Notes under the pieces: model-generated
The model's input: only the letters and a program-made list of their open reading frames with translations
What the model was told of the DNA's origin: nothing
The model's database searches: none
Part shown: positions 7,380-9,729 of the stretch, one piece after another
How positions within the stretch are numbered: the stretch's first letter is position 1
How the letters are laid out: each line of letters opens with the position of its first letter
Position numbers and translations under genes: made by a program
Origin: Desulfovibrio sp.
Lineage (GTDB): Bacteria; Desulfobacterota; Desulfovibrionia; Desulfovibrionales; Desulfovibrionaceae
Direction: 5' to 3'
Length of the DNA: 9,729 bases
NCBI GenBank assembly: GCA_031282465.1
Contig: JAITDR010000104.1
Coordinates: forward strand, 1 to 9,729

Positions 7380-7394
7380 TGACCCAAGTGGTCA
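7380..7394. promoter_or_regulatory. 15-base palindrome, possible operator
   Basis: TGACC at 7380-7384 and GGTCA at 7390-7394 flank five bases (CAAGT). Ten to fifteen bases downstream is TATAGT (7404-7409), a five-of-six match to a -10 hexamer, although no good -35 lies at the right distance. The palindrome could be a repressor or activator site for a second, adhesin-proximal promoter. It could equally be the last small stem of the structured RNA. Confidence 0.25.
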
Positions 7395-7442
7395 GGCTCG
7401 TTATATAGTTTCATACCTCATTGCAAGTGGACATAATCCTTG

Positions 7443-7490
7443 CGCCCCCCCTCCAGAGGGCGGGACAACGTCTTTTTAGCGTTGTTCCGC
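7443..7490 (+). promoter_or_regulatory. Strong hairpin with a competing stem in the adhesin leader
   Basis: An 11-base-pair stem (7460-7470 with 7480-7490, one G-U pair) has a nine-base loop TCTTTTTAG. An alternative stem, CGCCC 7443-7447 with GGGCG 7458-7462, uses the same bases 7460-7462, so the lower part of the large hairpin and this stem cannot form together. No U-run follows the big hairpin, so it is not an ordinary terminator. It lies about 105 bases before the adhesin start codon and would be part of its mRNA leader if transcription starts upstream. Confidence 0.4.
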
Positions 7491-7594
7491 ATGGCTTTGC
7501 GGGCCGCGTTGTCGCGCGCCCCGTCTCCCTTGGTCAACACCGGCCGTATTTTTGCCGGGCATACATAATTTTCCAGCTTCTGAGGTGCCTTATC

Positions 7595-9729
7595 ATGTCA
7601 CAAGTTCCTAATAGTAATAACAACAGCAGCAATCCGCAGGCTTCGAGCCGCGGCGGCCGGACGACGGCGGTGCCCCGTCCCGAACAAGGTGCGGAAATTA
7701 CCGTGCAGTCAACGCCCGGCGGATGTCTTAATTTTGAATTTGATCCGAGCCGGGCGACGGTTTCGCGGCCGGAAAACAGCAATGATCTTGTTTTTGAAGT
7801 TGAAGGAGGCGGAAAAGTAACTATCAGCGGTTTTTTTGAAGTCGGCGACGAGTCTCTGCCCACCCTGAGCCTGCCTGACGGCGTGGAAGTAGCGGCGGCG
7901 GACTTTTTCGCGGGCAGCGGCATTGATACGGCAACGGCTGCCGGTCCCCGCGCGGCCGGCAGCGGCACCAGCTATGCCGACGATGCGGGCGACCTGCTCG
8001 ACGGTCTGGACAAGCTCAGCGTTCTCGGCGGCACGGATCAGTGGGACACGTCACGGGGAACACCGGCCGACACCGTTATGCAGGGTATGGCTCCTCTGCC
8101 CGACCTGTTGATCGGTCCCGTTGTTATCACCAACGGCATCGCGGCCTTTGCCGTGGAAGGCGAGAATCTGGTCTTCACCATCGGGCAATCCGCGACGGCC
8201 GGCGCCGACACCACGATCGACTGGAGCATCACGCTGCCGGGAACGAGCGCGCCCGGCGAGAAAGTGGTGAGCCTGGAGGACCTGGACACATCGGGGCTGC
8301 ATGTTACCGACAACGGTGACGGCACGTATACCGTCTCCGGCACTATGACCATTCCGGCGGGCTCGCTGACCGGGACGATTTCCATCCCGACGGCGGACGA
8401 CAAGGTCATTGAATTTGACGAAATCCTGACTCTGGTCCTCAGCAATCCGCAGAATCCGGCTGCCGCCGGCACGCAACTGGACGGGGGCGGCAGCTACACG
8501 GGCATGATCATCGACAATGATTTGCTGATAGGACCGATTGGTCCGGGTAACTCCGACCCGAGCGATCCGGCCGGCTATGTGACGGACGGCAGCGCGGCTT
8601 TTACGGTTGAAGGCGGGGAACTGGTCTTCACCATCGGGCAGTCCTCGCCGAGCGCGGCGGACACCGAGATTGACTGGCAGATAATCGTGCCGGCGCACAA
8701 CGATCCCCATGACCCCGCCGGGCTCGGCAAAGTGAGCCTGGACGATATCGACAGGGATGCGCTCGGTCCGGACGTGACGGTCGTCGACAACGGCAACGGA
8801 ACTTTTACCATCAAGGGCACGGTGACTATTGAGGCCGGTTCGCAGACAGGCGTGATCCGCATACCGACGGTCGATGATGCCGAAATCGAATTCAAGGATG
8901 AGACGCTGAAGCTGGAACTCATCGAAGCGCGGAACGACGCGGCTGATGAAATTGCGTTTGCCGGCGGCACGGGCGAATACATCGGCACAATCAGGGACAA
9001 CGACCTGCAGATAGGGCCGATTGATCCGGGCCGGAACCCGGACGACCCGTCGAGTTTTGTAACGGACGGCAGCGCAGCTTTCGCCGTTGAAGGCGAGAAT
9101 CTGGTTTTCACGATCGGGCAGTCGTCGCCGAGCACGGCGGATACCACGGTGGACTGGAGCATTACGCTTCCGGCGACCGGCGCGCAGGGCGTAGCGGGCT
9201 ACGACGACCTTGACGCTTCGAAGTTCGGGGATCACGACATCACGGCGACATACGATCCCGCCTCCGACAGTTGGACCCTGTCCGGCACGGCGACCATCAA
9301 GGCGGGCGAGCGGACGGGCGCCGTCACCATTCCTACGAAGGAAGACTCCTCTGTCGAATTTGACGAAAACCTGACCCTGGTACTCTCCAACCCGCAAAAC
9401 GCGGATGCCGACAATACGGCACTTGCCGGCATGGGCGAGTACACGGGCACGATTATCGACAACGACCTGCGCGTCGGACCGGTTGATCCCAAGCATCCCG
9501 ACCCTGACGATCCGGACGCCTATGTGACGGACGGCACGGCGGCCTTTGTGGTGGAAGGCGACGATCTTGTCTTCACCATCGGGCAGTCTTCGCCGAGCGA
9601 GGCGGACACCACGCTGAACTGGGAAATCACGGTCCCGGCAACGGGAGCCCAAGGCGAAGCGAGCTACGCCGACTTCGACGCCTCGAAGTTTGAGGATAAC
9701 GGCATCAAAGCGACCTACGATGCCGCCTC
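7595..9729 (+). CDS. Large LapA-type surface adhesin with Calx-beta repeats (partial, 3' end off the right edge)
   Basis: The frame runs from ATG at 7595, with GAGGTG seven bases upstream, through 711 complete codons to the edge. There is no Sec signal peptide, as expected for a type I secretion substrate whose signal is C-terminal. Residues 1-30 are Asn/Ser-rich. Residues about 31-105 form a small beta-rich module ending in LPDGVEVAAADFF. Residues 114-117 are TAAG, the motif cut by the periplasmic protease LapG in LapA-type adhesins, at nearly the same distance from the N-terminus as in LapA; RAAG follows at 119-122. From residue 171, Calx-beta-like repeats follow, each with VEGxxLVFTIGQS, ADTxxDW, an IPTxxD strand, LxLVLSNPQN and a closing IIDNDL. 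Such proteins hold cells in biofilms and are released when c-di-GMP falls (known for LapA; inferred here). The LapG/LapD, transporter and RTX C-terminus would lie outside the window. Confidence 0.9.
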   Translation, partial: MSQVPNSNNNSSNPQASSRGGRTTAVPRPEQGAEITVQSTPGGCLNFEFDPSRATVSRPENSNDLVFEVEGGGKVTISGFFEVGDESLPTLSLPDGVEVAAADFFAGSGIDTATAAGPRAAGSGTSYADDAGDLLDGLDKLSVLGGTDQWDTSRGTPADTVMQGMAPLPDLLIGPVVITNGIAAFAVEGENLVFTIGQSATAGADTTIDWSITLPGTSAPGEKVVSLEDLDTSGLHVTDNGDGTYTVSGTMTIPAGSLTGTISIPTADDKVIEFDEILTLVLSNPQNPAAAGTQLDGGGSYTGMIIDNDLLIGPIGPGNSDPSDPAGYVTDGSAAFTVEGGELVFTIGQSSPSAADTEIDWQIIVPAHNDPHDPAGLGKVSLDDIDRDALGPDVTVVDNGNGTFTIKGTVTIEAGSQTGVIRIPTVDDAEIEFKDETLKLELIEARNDAADEIAFAGGTGEYIGTIRDNDLQIGPIDPGRNPDDPSSFVTDGSAAFAVEGENLVFTIGQSSPSTADTTVDWSITLPATGAQGVAGYDDLDASKFGDHDITATYDPASDSWTLSGTATIKAGERTGAVTIPTKEDSSVEFDENLTLVLSNPQNADADNTALAGMGEYTGTIIDNDLRVGPVDPKHPDPDDPDAYVTDGTAAFVVEGDDLVFTIGQSSPSEADTTLNWEITVPATGAQGEASYADFDASKFEDNGIKATYDAA
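7934..7945 (+). other. Codons for the candidate LapG cleavage motif TAAG
   Basis: The four codons ACG GCT GCC GGT encode Thr114-Ala-Ala-Gly117 of the adhesin. Established LapG targets are cut between the two alanines of a (T/A/P)AAG motif located about 100-130 residues from the N-terminus. A second AAG occurs three residues later at 120-122, preceded by Arg, which fits the motif less well. The residues after it, YADDAGDLLDGLDKL (127-141), are acidic and likely form a short linker to the repeat region. Confidence 0.6.
8105..9729 (+). repeat. Four Calx-beta-like repeats in the adhesin (fourth cut by the window edge)
   Basis: Counting from the Leu before each IGP or VGP, units begin at 8105, 8522, 9005 and 9467, giving lengths of 417, 483 and 462 bases and a partial fourth unit. 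The most conserved DNA encodes LVFTIGQSSPS, for example CTGGTCTTCACCATCGGGCA at 8622 (shared with slight changes at 8138, 9101 and 9567). Units 2-4 begin with an Asp/Pro-rich linker followed by VTDGSAAF or VTDGTAAF, while unit 1 has a shorter, unrelated linker (VVITNG). The repeats differ mainly in the middle loop, where unit 2 has an insertion (HNDPHDPAG). Confidence 0.88.

Larger units (their letters stand above)
7064..7394 (+). ncRNA. Candidate structured RNA of unknown family, or long structured 5' leader of the adhesin
   Basis: Downstream of the promoter at 7029-7057 the sequence is packed with complementary segments. Stems I see are 7067-7077 with 7082-7092 (one mismatch), 7095-7099 with 7108-7112, 7121-7127 with 7158-7164 enclosing 7134-7140 with 7147-7153, 7180-7185 with 7198-7203, 7218-7227 with 7235-7248 (bulged AAAA), 7261-7265 with 7277-7281, 7282-7285 with 7291-7294, 7325-7332 with 7371-7378 enclosing the perfect 7346-7352 with 7358-7364, and 7380-7384 with 7390-7394. 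A possible closing pairing is GTCCGC 7107-7112 with GCGGAC 7295-7300. I looked for the signatures of RNase P RNA, tmRNA, SRP RNA, 6S RNA and c-di-GMP riboswitches and did not find them. The 3' end is not defined by a clear terminator. The strand is chosen from the promoter; the stems alone would fit either strand. Confidence 0.4.
6615..7594. other. 980-base divergent intergenic region without a convincing protein gene
   Basis: This region lies between the kdsD start (minus) and the adhesin start (plus). Open frames exist on both strands, the longest being 6863-7414 on the minus strand. They lack good ribosome binding sites, have Arg/Ser/Pro-rich composition and resemble no protein I know. From left to right it holds a short GC hairpin (CGCCG 6679-6683 with CGGCG 6688-6692) in the kdsD leader, an 18-base tandem repeat with candidate promoters (6717-6771), about 230 bases in which I see nothing specific (6772-7000), an A/T-rich element and strong promoter (7001-7057), a densely structured stretch (7064-7394), and a 200-base leader to the adhesin (7395-7594). 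Confidence 0.7.

Noticed and set aside
7157..7408. An 83-codon plus-strand frame with GGGGGA upstream of its ATG
   Set aside because: The product is Arg/Ser/Gly-rich and lies across several perfect stems; three overlapping frames are open here at once, which points to low stop density rather than coding.
6863..7414. A 183-codon minus-strand frame with ATG in the intergenic region
   Set aside because: The AGGT before its ATG is too close for a ribosome binding site, it uses ATA and other codons rare in the neighbours, it reads through the strong promoter and hairpins, and the protein resembles nothing I know. Conservation in relatives would be needed to revive it.
7460..7490. The 11-base-pair hairpin as a rho-independent terminator
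   Set aside because: No U-run follows the stem on either strand; the T-run is in the loop.
8051..9652. A 533-residue open frame on the minus strand across the adhesin repeats
   Set aside because: It is antisense to the Calx-beta array and stays open because the repeats share codon bias. Its Arg/Val-rich periodic translation mirrors the repeat period and there is no ribosome binding site evidence.

Overview
The window comes from a GC-rich bacterial chromosome. The combination of a KpsF/KdsD-type arabinose-5-phosphate isomerase, a Der GTPase, a cytoplasmic PAS sensor kinase with Cys-x2-Cys clusters, and a giant Calx-beta adhesin with a LapG-type TAAG site resembles what is known from the Desulfovibrionaceae (sulfate or sulfite reducers). 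This taxonomic call is an inference from gene style; no marker gene is present.

Layout. Bases 1-6614 hold four genes, all on the minus strand and probably co-transcribed in the order kdsD, der, sensor histidine kinase, then an unrecognised acidic coiled-coil protein that runs off the left edge. The gaps between them are 103, 77 and 117 bases. kdsD makes the first intermediate of Kdo, a component of lipopolysaccharide. Der is the two-domain GTPase for 50S ribosome assembly, here with an unusually long inter-domain linker. The kinase has no membrane segment, two cysteine-rich PAS-like domains and a complete kinase core, with no response regulator beside it. The last protein has five degenerate amphipathic acidic motifs, a long Pro/Ala-rich stretch and a coiled coil built from 14-residue repeats.

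Bases 6615-7594 are a 980-base divergent intergenic region with no convincing protein gene, but it is not empty. On the kdsD side an 18-base tandem duplication copies a -10-like hexamer and creates two overlapping candidate promoters. On the other side an excellent sigma70-like promoter (TTGACG, 17 bases, TATTGT, with an A/T-rich upstream element) points right into about 330 bases crowded with perfect or near-perfect inverted repeats. This looks like a structured RNA or a very long structured leader that I cannot assign to a known family. A 15-base palindrome and a strong 11-bp stem lie between it and the next gene.

From base 7595 to the right edge, on the plus strand, runs the start of a large surface adhesin. 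It has an N-terminal module without a Sec signal, a TAAG motif at residues 114-117 as in LapA-type adhesins that LapG cleaves under c-di-GMP control, and then at least four Calx-beta-like repeats of 139-161 residues. The adhesin would be exported by a type I system; neither its C-terminus nor its transporter is in the window. The parts worth most attention are the structured intergenic RNA candidate and the adhesin N-terminus.
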